The notes: generated by a model not told the origin, from the sequence alone. Positions 31,170 through 40,916 are shown, numbered from the stretch's first letter. The stretch is 41,601 nucleotides of DNA from an uncultured Alistipes sp. (GCA_937899895.1 CALBQR010000048.1:1-41601), one strand, 5' to 3'. Translations and numbers: made by a program.

Positions 31170-32558
31170 TTATTTAACCCAATTGTCGTACTCCCACTCG
31201 CCCTCGCGGAATTCGGGTTCGATACGGACATACATCGCAGCGATCTTGCCCTTCAACCACTTATTGTACTCTGCGCGCTTCTTATGTTCGAGAGCGGCCT
31301 CCTCAATCATCAGGTAGTCCTCATCGAGCGTAGCCGTATGCGAAGGAATGATATCGAGCAACTTGATGATCTTGCTCAACTGGTTGCTCTTCATATCGGT
31401 AGTCTGGAACGCGTCAGATATCTCACCCTTCTTCAAGCGACGAATAGCATTATAATCGGCAGGCATCAGATACTCCTTGTAGAATTTGGTCTGGGTCAGA
31501 CGAGCCTCATAGGCCTGCTGCGCCTCCAAGATATCGTGGTTCGATACAAGACCGCCATTCTGCTTCGAGAAGATATCGTCAGAGTGCTCCAATGCGGCAG
31601 CCTCGAAGGTGATCGAATCCAAACGGATAAGGTTAGCCAACGAATCGAGCATATTATCGCTCTCGGCCAGCTCCTGCGGGGTGAAATAGGGGCGAATCAG
31701 GATGTGGCGGCAACGATATGCACCATTAGCCAGACGCTCAATGCCCTGAATGATATGGAAACCGTACTCGGTCTCAACAACCTCCGAGATCTGATCGGGC
31801 TTCAACTTCTCCAATGCATCGGCAAACGGCTGTACAAAACCCTCCAAAGGCTGGGGGTCAAGCTCACCACCGCGAACGGCCGAGCCATCCTCCGAATACA
31901 TACGTGCCAGAGTTGCAAACGAAGCCTTGCCCGAAATGATACGCTCACGCATATCGAGCAGACGCTCCTTCACACGACGCTTTGCCTCGTCCATCGTCGA
32001 GGGGTATTTGGTGATATGCGCATAGACATACTGCTCCGGAACGATCGGCAGGCTATCTTTTGGTTGCGACTTATAGAAACGCTCAACCTCACCCGGTGTG
32101 ATTGTTACCTTGTCCTGAATGGTACGCTGCATCGCCTGTGCTGACTGCATCTCGACATACTGCTGGATCATCGACTCACGAATATCATAGACTGCCTTAT
32201 GCTCCTGCGCCTCCAATGCGCCGATCGAGCCGGCCTCGGCAATCATATTCTGAACCATATTCTCAACCGGCATAGCAACCTCGACACGCGAAACATCGAC
32301 CGAGTCAACCTGCGACTGATGATAGAGCAACTTCTGCAACATCAGCTGCTCCAAAGCCTCGTTCTTCGGGTCGCGGTCGGAGGTGTAACCCATCTCGCGA
32401 CGCTGCTGAACAAGACGATCGGCCGTCTCGACAACGTCCGAATAGTAGATAGCCGAGTTTCCGACAACAGCCACGATCTTATCAATAATCACCTGCTGTG
32501 CCTCTGCGGCAACTGCGCACATCAAAGCGCAAAGGAACAAAATACCTCTCTTAATCAT
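31170..32558 (-). CDS. SurA-type periplasmic peptidyl-prolyl isomerase
   Basis: The protein has 462 residues with a signal peptide ending AEAQ. A SurA N-terminal chaperone region (about 22-170) is followed by a clear parvulin domain (EDGSAVRGGELDPQ, then VVETEYGFHIIQGI), then a second, more diverged parvulin-like part from GAYRCRHILIRPYF. It folds outer-membrane beta-barrels in the periplasm. It lies 17 nt after another SurA-like gene and 55 bp before OstA, so the operon deals with outer-membrane assembly. Confidence 0.92.
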   Translation of the reverse strand: MIKRGILFLCALMCAVAAEAQQVIIDKIVAVVGNSAIYYSDVVETADRLVQQRREMGYTSDRDPKNEALEQLMLQKLLYHQSQVDSVDVSRVEVAMPVENMVQNMIAEAGSIGALEAQEHKAVYDIRESMIQQYVEMQSAQAMQRTIQDKVTITPGEVERFYKSQPKDSLPIVPEQYVYAHITKYPSTMDEAKRRVKERLLDMRERIISGKASFATLARMYSEDGSAVRGGELDPQPLEGFVQPFADALEKLKPDQISEVVETEYGFHIIQGIERLANGAYRCRHILIRPYFTPQELAESDNMLDSLANLIRLDSITFEAAALEHSDDIFSKQNGGLVSNHDILEAQQAYEARLTQTKFYKEYLMPADYNAIRRLKKGEISDAFQTTDMKSNQLSKIIKLLDIIPSHTATLDEDYLMIEEAALEHKKRAEYNKWLKGKIAAMYVRIEPEFREGEWEYDNWVK

Positions 32559-32575
32559 ATTTTCGTTATTGTTTT

Positions 32576-33610
32576 TTATTTTTTCGTTTCTTGCTTGGTT
32601 GTATCCGCCACAGCGACATTGGTCGTATCGACCTCAACCGTCGGAACACTCTTCTCGGTCGGTTCGCTCTTTTCGGTCGGAGCAGCGGTCGGGTTGGCTG
32701 TCGGGGTTGCCACCTCGGTTGGCGACGATTCCTCAACAACCTCCTCATCACCCAAATTGATGCGCAACTCGCCCGATGCCAATGCCTCGGTGTAGATTCG
32801 CTCCTCGTGGGCACGAATAATCTCGCTCTGTCGCTGATTGAACAATATGCGGCGGATCGTCTCGCGCACTCGTTCAAGCGGGGCAGCATCGCCCGTGCGA
32901 CGAATCTCCGTAATCACAAAGTAGTAGCGGCCATCGTCATCGCGCATCTCCTGCAACTGACCCAATTTCAGCAGCTCCTCATACTTACGACCACGCGACG
33001 TAGGCAGTGTCGAAAGGAACTCCGAATAATCGACCCACGAGCTATACTCCTGCATTTCGAGGTTGCTCTTCTGGCACATATCTCGCCAATCCTGCAACTT
33101 CTCCTCCGAAGTCGAGCGCATCAACTCACGCAACTTGTTGGCCTGGCGGAAGGTCGAAGGCACACGCACCTGACGACCGCGAACAATCGTTCGATCCAAT
33201 CTGAAATCTGACGGGTGGCGGTTGTAATACTCCTCAATCTGCGCCTCGGTGAAGAGCGTATCGAGCTCCTGATCGACATAGTACTGATCCAAACGGCGCG
33301 TCAGCAACGAGTTGCGATACTCGGCAACCATCGCCTCAATAGCCTCCTCACTATCGCGGAAGAGGTTTTCGGCAGCGCGTAGTTTCAGTTCGTTCTTAAC
33401 CCATCGATCGACATAAATTTCGAGCAGTGCGACACTATCCTCTGCCGTTTCAGCCTGCGCATAGATCGACTGCACATCGCTCTCACGAAGTTTCTTATCA
33501 CCCACCTGTGCCACAACTTTATCGTATTCAAACGGATGCGGCAACTCGCGGCACGCCCCCATAATGAGCACGAGCACAACGAAAAGTGATATTTTTACAA
33601 ATCGAGTCAT
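32576..33610 (-). CDS. SurA-like lipoprotein foldase (degenerate PPIase)
   Basis: The product has 344 residues from ATG 33610; the ATG at 33643 lies upstream of the -7 box and is rejected. The lipobox is LIMGAC (Cys20). A SurA N-like helical domain begins VVAQVGDKKLRESDV and covers most of the protein. The expected parvulin motifs are weak (LGQLQEMRDDDGRYYFVITEIRR), so isomerase activity is doubtful. The C-terminal ~45 residues are a low-complexity T/P/E tail with repeats of the PTEKS type. It opens the operon leading to SurA and OstA. Confidence 0.82.
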   Translation of the reverse strand: MTRFVKISLFVVLVLIMGACRELPHPFEYDKVVAQVGDKKLRESDVQSIYAQAETAEDSVALLEIYVDRWVKNELKLRAAENLFRDSEEAIEAMVAEYRNSLLTRRLDQYYVDQELDTLFTEAQIEEYYNRHPSDFRLDRTIVRGRQVRVPSTFRQANKLRELMRSTSEEKLQDWRDMCQKSNLEMQEYSSWVDYSEFLSTLPTSRGRKYEELLKLGQLQEMRDDDGRYYFVITEIRRTGDAAPLERVRETIRRILFNQRQSEIIRAHEERIYTEALASGELRINLGDEEVVEESSPTEVATPTANPTAAPTEKSEPTEKSVPTVEVDTTNVAVADTTKQETKK

Positions 33611-33620
33611 AACCAAAATG

Positions 33621-33628
33621 CAAAGATA
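33621..33628 (-). promoter_or_regulatory. -7 box of the SurA-SurA-OstA operon
   Basis: TATCTTTG on the minus strand, so close to the ATG at 33610 that the mRNA would be almost leaderless. Confidence 0.6.
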
Positions 33629-33745
33629 GTGTTTTTCCTGCAACTAACGCACAATCGCGGGCGAATATTATGCGCGAAGAAGAATTTATTCTTCTCTTTG
33701 GCGGTTATTTTCGCTCAAAATCGCACTCTTTCTCGCTCTTTCGCA

Positions 33746-33790
33746 CAAAAAACACCTTGCGTGGCAACTATACAGACCACACAAGGCGTT
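33746..33790 (-). terminator. Terminator of the CPBP protease gene
   Basis: A 14-bp stem with two mismatches, AACaCCTTGcGTGG (33751-33764) / CCACaCAAGGcGTT (33777-33790), runs into six T on the minus strand. Confidence 0.75.
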
Positions 33791-33827
33791 AAAAAATTAT
33801 CCGTTCGGGCGAGCTCCCCGATCGAGA

Positions 33828-34844
33828 TTACCCTTTTCGATCGGCAGCATTGATGCGCTCGACCGAACGCCACACCATATAGCCCGAAACGACGAGTACG
33901 ACCAACGATGCGCCATAGACTACGGCATAGAGCGTATTGTTCTCGATAAGCGAGCGAATGGTGATGTTTGCGCCATCGCTCCACTGCATAATGACGTAAG
34001 CCATTGCATTGTTCAGCGCGTGGATAATAATCACAGGCCAGAGCGACTCGGTGCGAACGTATATGTATCCGAGAATCAGACCGATAGCAAAGGCATTAAC
34101 GACCTGCTGGGGAATCAGATGAATCACGCCGAACATCAACGCCGACACCACAATTGCACGGCCTGCACTATGTTTCGAGCGCACCGATTCAAGCAGAATT
34201 CCACGGAAGAGCACCTCCTCCATAACGGGGGCCAAAACCACCAACATCAGTATCGACCAACCGCCGTGCATCCCCATCTTGTCGATCATTTCGAGGAAGG
34301 CATCGGGGAAGAGTTCAAGCACAGGCTCAATCACCACGCCCGTCATCAGTACCATTACGAATCCCCAAAGGATCAGCATCGGATTAAAACCACGCATCGA
34401 GAAGTGGAACATACGACCCGTACCGCGACGTAAAGTGCGATAAATCAGCACTCCCGCGATGGTCGTACCCATCGATAGCGCATAACTCAACGCGCTCATC
34501 GGGCCACTCGTAACGCGATCGGCAAAGTTCTCCGCACCGCTCGAAACGGCTGCAATAATCGACACCACAAGCGACGTCGCAACCGTCGCCAGCAGATAGA
34601 TACCGACAACGGCCAGCATATCGCCCCACGTAGGGAATCGTTGCGCTCGCGGAGCCTCAAATCGAGGGTCATTCATCGGATCTGCGGCAGATCTTTCCGC
34701 AGGCTCGGCGGCAGTCTGTGCAGCAGGTTCTGCGGGCTGCTCCAAAGAAGTGATTTCGCTATTGTCGGGAGTAACATTTTCAACTTTTTCTGCGACCTCC
34801 GAGGCGGTATTCACGCTCGGTGTCTGCTCCAAATTTTCGCTCAT
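33828..34844 (-). CDS. CPBP-family intramembrane glutamic protease
   Basis: The product has 338 residues from ATG 34844; the earlier ATG at 34874 overlaps the -7 box. A cytoplasmic, acidic, low-complexity N-terminus (~75 residues, E/A/P-rich) precedes about eight transmembrane helices. The CPBP (Rce1-like) motifs are EEVLFRG (near 208-214), FGVIHL and a late HALNN. Relatives cleave prenylated or bacteriocin-type membrane proteins, but many bacterial members have unknown targets. It is a single-gene unit with its own promoter and terminator. Confidence 0.9.
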   Translation of the reverse strand: MSENLEQTPSVNTASEVAEKVENVTPDNSEITSLEQPAEPAAQTAAEPAERSAADPMNDPRFEAPRAQRFPTWGDMLAVVGIYLLATVATSLVVSIIAAVSSGAENFADRVTSGPMSALSYALSMGTTIAGVLIYRTLRRGTGRMFHFSMRGFNPMLILWGFVMVLMTGVVIEPVLELFPDAFLEMIDKMGMHGGWSILMLVVLAPVMEEVLFRGILLESVRSKHSAGRAIVVSALMFGVIHLIPQQVVNAFAIGLILGYIYVRTESLWPVIIIHALNNAMAYVIMQWSDGANITIRSLIENNTLYAVVYGASLVVLVVSGYMVWRSVERINAADRKG

Positions 34845-34871
34845 TATTGCTCTATATTTAGTTTTGATGGT

Positions 34872-34879
34872 CAAATATA
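34872..34879 (-). promoter_or_regulatory. -7 box of the CPBP protease gene
   Basis: TATATTTG on the minus strand; transcription would start near 34865, which decides for the ATG at 34844. Confidence 0.65.
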
Positions 34880-34922
34880 GTTATTTTCCTCGGAATATGG
34901 TGGCAAAATCCGATAAAATCAT

Positions 34923-34930
34923 TAATTTTG
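34923..34930 (+). promoter_or_regulatory. -7 box of the parAB operon
   Basis: TAATTTTG, giving a leader of about 107 nt before parA. No TTTG is seen at the -33 distance. Confidence 0.5.
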
Positions 34931-34946
34931 TCAGTTGAATATTATG

Positions 34947-35016
34947 CTCCAACGCGAGCGAACAAGGCCGTTTATATGCAAGCCAACGGGGCTAACGACC
35001 TTCGTCAAACGCTTGG
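34947..35016 (+). ncRNA. Structured 5' leader of parA (candidate cis-regulatory RNA)
   Basis: Three nested stems fold the leader into one long hairpin. The outer stem is CTCCAA(c)GCG with CGCTTGGAG (34947-35016). The middle is AAGGcCGTT with AACGaCCTT. The inner is AGCC/GGCT around 34981-34992. A 27-codon ORF (34944-35027) runs through the same segment and may be incidental. No known family is recognised. Confidence 0.45.
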
Positions 35017-35043
35017 AGAATAAATAATTAGCAATCTGCAACA

Positions 35044-35817
35044 ATGGGAAAAATTATAGCATTAGCAAACCAAAAAGGCGGTGTGGGCAAGACCACGACG
35101 GCTATCAATCTGGCAGCTTCGCTGGCTATTCTCGGCCACAAGGTGCTGCTTGTTGATGCCGATCCGCAGGCAAATGCCACATCGAGCCTCGGTTTCGATA
35201 TCTCTGGCGAAGGCATCTATGAGTGTATCACCGGACAGCGAAAGGCCGAAGAGGTCATTCAGCAGAGCCACGACCTGAAAAAACTCTGGTTGATCGCATC
35301 GAGTATCAATCTGGTTGCTGCCGATACCGAGTTGCCGAAGATGGATGATGCGCACTATGTCGTTAAGCGTGTCTTGGAGTCGGTGCGCGATCGTTTCGAC
35401 TACATTTTAGTCGATTGCTCACCCTCGCTCGGCTACACCACCGTCAATGTGCTGACGGCTGCCGATTCGGTGCTTGTGCCCGTACAGTGCGAATATCTCG
35501 CCCTCGAAGGCCTCAGTAAATTGCTCAATACGATTAAGATCGTCAAAGGCGGACTGAACCCGAAACTCGAAATCGAGGGTTTCCTGCTGACGCTCTACTC
35601 GCGCAATCGACTTAACAACCAAGTTGTTGCGGAGGTACGCGAGCACTTCGGCCATTTGGCATTCGACACAATAATTCAACGAAATATCCGTTTGGGAGAG
35701 GCCCCCTCGCACGGCAAACCCGTAATGCTCTACGACGCCTCGGCGACAGGTTCGCAAAACTATTTGAACCTTGCAAAGGAGTTCCTCAAACGTAACAAAA
35801 AGCAATCGAACAGATGA
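35044..35817 (+). CDS. parA: Chromosome-partitioning ATPase ParA (Soj)
   Basis: The protein has 257 residues, the short ParA/Soj type without an N-terminal helix-turn-helix, as in chromosomal systems. The deviant Walker A KGGVGKTT is at 11-18. DADPQANAT and the Walker B FDYILVDCSPSLG are clear. It moves ParB-parS complexes along the nucleoid in an ATP-dependent cycle. The stop overlaps the parB start by 4 nt (ATGA), so the two are coupled. The long structured leader is unusual for such a gene. Confidence 0.96.
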   Translation: MGKIIALANQKGGVGKTTTAINLAASLAILGHKVLLVDADPQANATSSLGFDISGEGIYECITGQRKAEEVIQQSHDLKKLWLIASSINLVAADTELPKMDDAHYVVKRVLESVRDRFDYILVDCSPSLGYTTVNVLTAADSVLVPVQCEYLALEGLSKLLNTIKIVKGGLNPKLEIEGFLLTLYSRNRLNNQVVAEVREHFGHLAFDTIIQRNIRLGEAPSHGKPVMLYDASATGSQNYLNLAKEFLKRNKKQSNR

Positions 35818-36683
35818 AAAACAAAGGTTTAGGACGCGGTTTAGACGCGATTTTCGGTCTGGAAGGCGCAAATATAGACATCAAGAGTACCCCGATGAGC
35901 ACGATGCGCGAGATCGAGGTCAGCAAGATTATCCCCAACCCCACGCAGCCCCGCGCTACGTTCGACGAGGAGGCTCTCACCGAATTGGCCGATTCGATTC
36001 GTGTATTGGGTGTAATCCAGCCCATTACGGTCAAGCGCAACACCGACAATGAGTATGTCATTATCAGTGGCGAGCGTCGTTGGCGAGCATCAAAAGCAGC
36101 TGGTTTGGAGACCATTCCCGCCTATATCCGCGAGGTCGATGATGCCAATCTGCACGCGATGGCTCTGGTCGAGAACATTCAGCGACAGGACCTTAACGCG
36201 ATCGAGATTGCTCTCGGTCTGCAACGTCTGGTCGATGAGTGCGGTCTGACGCAGGATTCGCTTGCCGAGAAGGTGGGAAAGAAGCGTTCGACCGTTGCAA
36301 ACTATATGCGTCTGTTGAAACTTCCATCGGAGGTGCAGTTGGCATTGAAGGAGGGAGCAATCTCAATGGGACACGCCAAGGCGATTGCAGGCGTTCCCGA
36401 ACAGAAGCAGTTGTCATTGTTGAAGCGTTGCCTGAAAAAGTCGCTCTCGGTACGCCAGACCGAAGAACTTGCCCGCGTGATGTGCGAAGAGCCGAAGGTT
36501 AAACCCGTAGAGGAGGAGGCTGAATACCCCGAATCTTACACCCGCCTGATCGAGCAATTTGAGAAGCTCTTCTCACAGAATATCAGCATTAAGCGCGCTA
36601 AAAATGGCGGTGGCCGTATCACGATCGACTTCGCCTCGGATAGCGATATCGAGCAGTTTGTCAATCGATTTGATTCACTCTAA
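35814..36683 (+). CDS. parB: Chromosome-partitioning protein ParB (Spo0J)
   Basis: The protein has 289 residues. An N-terminal KGLGRGLDAIFG motif binds ParA. The CTPase domain has PNPTQPR, GERRWRA (86-92) and ENIQRQDLN (120-128). A KorB-type helix-turn-helix follows (LTQDSLAEKVGKKRSTVANYMRLL), then a C-terminal dimerisation domain. I could not find a convincing parS palindrome in the window. Start and stop overlaps tie it to parA. Confidence 0.96.
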   Translation: MKNKGLGRGLDAIFGLEGANIDIKSTPMSTMREIEVSKIIPNPTQPRATFDEEALTELADSIRVLGVIQPITVKRNTDNEYVIISGERRWRASKAAGLETIPAYIREVDDANLHAMALVENIQRQDLNAIEIALGLQRLVDECGLTQDSLAEKVGKKRSTVANYMRLLKLPSEVQLALKEGAISMGHAKAIAGVPEQKQLSLLKRCLKKSLSVRQTEELARVMCEEPKVKPVEEEAEYPESYTRLIEQFEKLFSQNISIKRAKNGGGRITIDFASDSDIEQFVNRFDSL

Positions 36684-36695
36684 ACTCCTCTATCA

Positions 36696-37928
36696 ATGAG
36701 TCTTGCCAAGAGAATGATCCTCGCGTTAGTGGTTGCCGCAGGTTGCATCTTAACCGCCGCAGCCCAGCAGCCGCGTGGTGCTCGTACAATCATCCGAGGA
36801 GGTACCCGTCAAGAGATTCGCAGCGATTCGGCCGCAATGGCCGCCGACTCGTTGCGTGCAGGTGTAATCGGGCTTGATTCGGCAGCACTTGCCGCACTCG
36901 GCTTTGACGAAGCGATGATCGACACCCTCTCGGCCGACTCGATTGCAGTGCGTTTGAGTGCTCTGCCCGTAGATTCGCTCGCATCGTTGATGGGCCGTAT
37001 GCCGACCGACTCAATATTGGCAGCCAAAGCGAAAGCCGAAATGGAGGCGATAAAGGATACTATCAAACCTCGCCGCCGCGACTCGATAACGATCTCGAAG
37101 ATCTCGTGGATCTCGGCCGTTGCCCCCGGTTTTGGACAGATCTACAACAAGCAATATTGGAAATTACCCATACTCTACTCGACCGTTGGCGCAGGTTTGA
37201 CGATGGGTATTCTCGAAAATAAGAAATTCCAAAATTACAAGCGACAGGTAACCGCCATTACCAATATCGACGCGACACGTACCGAGGAGCTTGACGCTTT
37301 GCAGGCGCAGATGATACGCCACAATACGCGCCGTCAGCTCTATTTCATCGGGGCTCTCGCCTCGTATATCTATTTTATTGGTGATGCGGCGATGAACTAC
37401 GATGGCAAAATTCCCGCCACCCGTGTCAAAAAGGCCACTACCCTCTCGATGATCTGCCCCGGTGCCGGACAGATCTATAACGGCAGTTATTGGAAGGCTC
37501 CGATCGTAATCGGCGGCTTTGCGTCGATGGTCTATGTCATCGATTGGAATAATCGCGGTTTCCAGCGATTCCGCACCGCATACAATCTGCGTGTAGCATA
37601 CGACAACGCCCTAAAAGAGTATAACTCTGCCGAAGATAAAACGGGACTGACCAAGCCGACTCCGACCGATGAGTTCAAGGGTCGTTACACGGCCGACTAT
37701 CTCAAAAACCTGAAAAACAGTTATCGCCGTAACCGCGACCTCTCGATCATCATCACCGCAGGAGTCTATCTGCTCAATGTGATTGATGCGCACGTCGATG
37801 CCCATATGCAGGACTACGACATCTCGGACAACCTCGCGATGGACGTTACACCACAGGTGGGCAACTTCTACTCGGCTCGCACGGGCGGCACAAATACCTA
37901 TGGTTTAGGCCTTAATATCAGATTCTAA
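36696..37928 (+). CDS. DUF5683 membrane protein
   Basis: The protein has 410 residues with a signal peptide (cleavage after AAAQ). A low-complexity A/D/S-rich segment (about 40-130, many ADS units) leads to the DUF5683 domain, in which SAVAPGFGQIYNKQYWKLPILY is echoed by MICPGAGQIYNGSYWKAPIVI. These P-G-x-G-Q-I-Y-N repeats are paired hydrophobic hairpins. The gene is a standard neighbour of parAB in Bacteroidetes, suggesting a tie between envelope and chromosome segregation, but the function is unknown. It starts 12 nt after parB. Confidence 0.85.
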   Translation: MSLAKRMILALVVAAGCILTAAAQQPRGARTIIRGGTRQEIRSDSAAMAADSLRAGVIGLDSAALAALGFDEAMIDTLSADSIAVRLSALPVDSLASLMGRMPTDSILAAKAKAEMEAIKDTIKPRRRDSITISKISWISAVAPGFGQIYNKQYWKLPILYSTVGAGLTMGILENKKFQNYKRQVTAITNIDATRTEELDALQAQMIRHNTRRQLYFIGALASYIYFIGDAAMNYDGKIPATRVKKATTLSMICPGAGQIYNGSYWKAPIVIGGFASMVYVIDWNNRGFQRFRTAYNLRVAYDNALKEYNSAEDKTGLTKPTPTDEFKGRYTADYLKNLKNSYRRNRDLSIIITAGVYLLNVIDAHVDAHMQDYDISDNLAMDVTPQVGNFYSARTGGTNTYGLGLNIRF

Positions 37929-37958
37929 CAACCACAAAAACGAATATCTCCCCGAACA

Positions 37959-39431
37959 ATGAAATTCGCACTTCGCACTACTACCCTACTAATCATTGCA
38001 CTCCTTACACTCTCGAATGCGACAGCTGCCGAGGGCCCTATCTGGCCCTTCAACAAACTCAATCGCAAAGCCAAGAAGGAGCAACAAGCACAAATGGAAG
38101 AGGCCGAGCGTCAAGCTATTATCGAGCGTATGGTGGCCGACTCGATTAAACGTCTGTTGGCCGATACGGTAAAGGTCGAGGTGGTTGAGCCCGAAGAGGT
38201 TGGACACGAAGGAGCAATTAGCGACAGCAGCTATTGGCGCGAACATTTCGAGGCGATGAGCATTCACGAGCGCGACTCGGTGGTATCACAGTGGTATGAA
38301 AAGGCGGCCATCGAGTCATTTGAGAACTTCTATAAGGATTTCATTGTTCTCGATTCTACTTGGCAGCCTTCGGCCGAAGCGGTGCTCCCTGACTCGGTAT
38401 ATGCCGAGCGTCTGAAAGCGATGGTTTCGCCCATTCACCTGCCTTATAATGAGGTTGTGCGCAACTATATCATTCGCTACACCTCACCCACCAGCGGTTT
38501 GATGAGCCGTGTGCTCGGTCTGTCGCAATACTACTTCCCGATGATCGAGCAGGAGCTGATTAACGCCGATCTGCCCATTGAGTTGCGCGCGTTGCCGATT
38601 ATCGAGTCGGCACTGCAACCAACCGCGAAATCGCGCGCTGCGGCTGTTGGTCTGTGGCAATTTGTCTATACGACGGGTAAAGCCTACGGTTTGGAGATCA
38701 ACTCGTTTGTCGATGAGCGTTGCGACCCTCTGCAATCGACTCGCGCGGCGTGTAAATATCTCAAAGATCTCTATCGCACATATGGCGATTGGTCGCTGGC
38801 TTTGGCTGCCTATAACTGCGGCCCCGGCAATGTGAATAAAGCCATTGCCCGTGCCGGCGTTCGTGGCTCGTTCTGGGACGTTTACAACTATCTGCCTCGC
38901 GAGACTCGCGGTTATGTTCCTGCCTTTATTGCAGCCACTTACGCATACAACTACTACCATCTGCACAACATCGAGGTAACCCCTCCCCCAATGCCGATGG
39001 CAACCGATACAATTATGGTTTCGCGCGTGATGCACCTCGAACAGGTGGCCTCGACAATCGACATTCCGATCGAGACGCTACGCCTGATCAACCCCCAATA
39101 TCGACTCGACATCATCCCCGCCTCGACGAAAAAGTATCCTCTCACGTTGCCCGTGCGCGATCTGTCGCACTACATCATCAACGAGGATTCTATTATGGCA
39201 AAGGATTCGCTCTACTTGAAGGAGTATCTCGATCCGACCAAGGTCGAAAAGAAACGCACGGAGGAGAATGTCGCTCGCACGATTACTCACGTCGTGAAAC
39301 GTGGCGAGACATTGGGAGGCATCGCTCGCCGTTATGGCGTTACGACTCGCCAGATTATGCAGTGGAACAACCTCAAAAATGCGAACAAACTGCGTATCGG
39401 TCAGCGATTGAGAATTCAGCGTCGTCGTTAA
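37959..39431 (+). CDS. Membrane-bound lytic murein transglycosylase, MltD-like, with LysM
   Basis: The protein has 490 residues with a signal peptide (cleavage near ATAA). A polar spacer precedes the SLT domain with the catalytic Glu in LPIIESALQP (near 216) and the family marks GLWQF and AAYNCGPGNVNKAI. A linker and one C-terminal LysM (HVVKRGETLGGIARRYGV, near 442-488) bind peptidoglycan. It cleaves glycan strands to 1,6-anhydro-MurNAc ends. It follows DUF5683 by 30 bp, an order usual in this phylum. Confidence 0.93.
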   Translation: MKFALRTTTLLIIALLTLSNATAAEGPIWPFNKLNRKAKKEQQAQMEEAERQAIIERMVADSIKRLLADTVKVEVVEPEEVGHEGAISDSSYWREHFEAMSIHERDSVVSQWYEKAAIESFENFYKDFIVLDSTWQPSAEAVLPDSVYAERLKAMVSPIHLPYNEVVRNYIIRYTSPTSGLMSRVLGLSQYYFPMIEQELINADLPIELRALPIIESALQPTAKSRAAAVGLWQFVYTTGKAYGLEINSFVDERCDPLQSTRAACKYLKDLYRTYGDWSLALAAYNCGPGNVNKAIARAGVRGSFWDVYNYLPRETRGYVPAFIAATYAYNYYHLHNIEVTPPPMPMATDTIMVSRVMHLEQVASTIDIPIETLRLINPQYRLDIIPASTKKYPLTLPVRDLSHYIINEDSIMAKDSLYLKEYLDPTKVEKKRTEENVARTITHVVKRGETLGGIARRYGVTTRQIMQWNNLKNANKLRIGQRLRIQRRR

Positions 39432-39451
39432 GTCGTTAAAGAGAGCGATAA

Positions 39452-40876
39452 ATGATTCATAGCACCGATACAATCATCGCCTGCGCTACACCTACGGGTG
39501 GGGCCATTGCCGTTGTGCGTATGAGTGGCAGCGAAGCGATTTCTATTGCCGATCGCCTTTTCAAATCGCGCTCAAAACGGCCGTTGGCGCAGGCCGAAGG
39601 CTACACGGCTCACTATGGCGAGATCATCGATCCGGCAAGTGGTGATACGATCGACGATGTCATACTGACCCTTTTCCGCGCACCGCGCTCCTATACGGGC
39701 GAAGATTCGGTCGAGATTTCGTGCCACGGCTCGGCCTATATTGTAAATCGCATTATGCGCTCTGCTATCGACTGCGGCGCACGCACAGCCACAGCGGGCG
39801 AATTCACCACACGAGCCTTCCTTGCAGGTAAGATCGATCTGGCACAGGCCGAAGGCGTTGCCGATATGATTGCCTCGACCGATCGCGCCACACATCGCTT
39901 GGCCCTCAATCAGATGCGTGGAGGTTACTCGGCCGAGCTGCAAGGTCTGCGCGATGAACTGTTGCGTCTTGGCGCACTGCTCGAACTCGAATTGGATTTT
40001 GCCGAGGAGGAGGTCGAATTTGCCGACCGCACAACGCTCAATCTGCTGATGCAGAATATCGACACCCATTTGGCGCGTCTTATCGAGTCGTTTGCACTCG
40101 GTAATGCACTGAAAGATGGTATCGCAACCGCAATTGTCGGCGCGCCCAATGCGGGCAAATCGACCCTGCTTAACCGCCTTTTGAATGAAGATCGCGCAAT
40201 GGTTTCGGACATTGCAGGTACCACGCGCGACTCGATCGAGGAGTCAATCGTAATCGGCGGTCGCCGCTTCCGTATGATCGACACAGCAGGTATCCGTTCG
40301 ACCGAAGATCGTTTGGAGCAGATGGGCATCGATCGCACATTCTCTTCATTACGCCGTGCGGCAGTGGTGCTGCTTGTTTGCGACTGCTCAACGTGGAGCG
40401 AGCACGAAGATTATCACGACGCAACTGAAGCTGTCATACGCTCAATCAACGAATTACAAATATCGGAGGATCAAAAACTTATCATTCTTCTGAATAAGTG
40501 CGACTGTTGCAGTGATGATTTCGTGGCAGCACTCTTCGGACAACTCTGCGAGGAGGTTGCGTCGGAGGTGCTGACGATATCGGCTCGGTCGGGCGCAGGT
40601 ATCGACAAACTACTTGCAAGCCTTGCCGACTATGCCGCGATGATGAGCACCGAGGCGAGCGATACGGTTGTAACTTCGGCACGCCATTACGAGGCATTGT
40701 GCAATGCCCGCTGGGCCCTCGGCCGTGCGTTGAATGGCCTTTCGACAGGCATTCCAAGCGATCTTTTGAGCGAGGAAATCCGCCAGGTAATCTACCACCT
40801 CGGCACAATCACAGGCGAAATCACCACCGACGAAATCCTCGGCCAAATCTTCTCGAAATTCTGCATCGGTAAATAA
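39452..40876 (+). CDS. mnmE: tRNA modification GTPase MnmE
   Basis: The protein has 474 residues. The N-terminal THF-binding domain has GGAIAVVRMSG. The helical part surrounds a G domain with GAPNAGKST (G1), AGTTRD (G2), DTAG (G3) and NKCD (G4). It ends in the invariant FCIGK. With MnmG it installs the cmnm5U modification at tRNA position 34, and Cys in FCIGK is needed. Its 3' end encodes the FCIGK-stop segment, which in enterobacteria is the attachment site of SGI1-type elements. Confidence 0.96.
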   Translation: MIHSTDTIIACATPTGGAIAVVRMSGSEAISIADRLFKSRSKRPLAQAEGYTAHYGEIIDPASGDTIDDVILTLFRAPRSYTGEDSVEISCHGSAYIVNRIMRSAIDCGARTATAGEFTTRAFLAGKIDLAQAEGVADMIASTDRATHRLALNQMRGGYSAELQGLRDELLRLGALLELELDFAEEEVEFADRTTLNLLMQNIDTHLARLIESFALGNALKDGIATAIVGAPNAGKSTLLNRLLNEDRAMVSDIAGTTRDSIEESIVIGGRRFRMIDTAGIRSTEDRLEQMGIDRTFSSLRRAAVVLLVCDCSTWSEHEDYHDATEAVIRSINELQISEDQKLIILLNKCDCCSDDFVAALFGQLCEEVASEVLTISARSGAGIDKLLASLADYAAMMSTEASDTVVTSARHYEALCNARWALGRALNGLSTGIPSDLLSEEIRQVIYHLGTITGEITTDEILGQIFSKFCIGK

Positions 40877-40916
40877 GTAGCTGATTATCAAATAGTTAAA
40901 TCAATCATAAATGATT

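Noticed and set aside
35044..36683. parS sites near parAB
   Set aside because: I scanned for TGTTNCACGTGNAACA-like palindromes; only isolated CACGTG hexamers inside genes (for example 576-581, 9194-9199) were found, without flanking symmetry.
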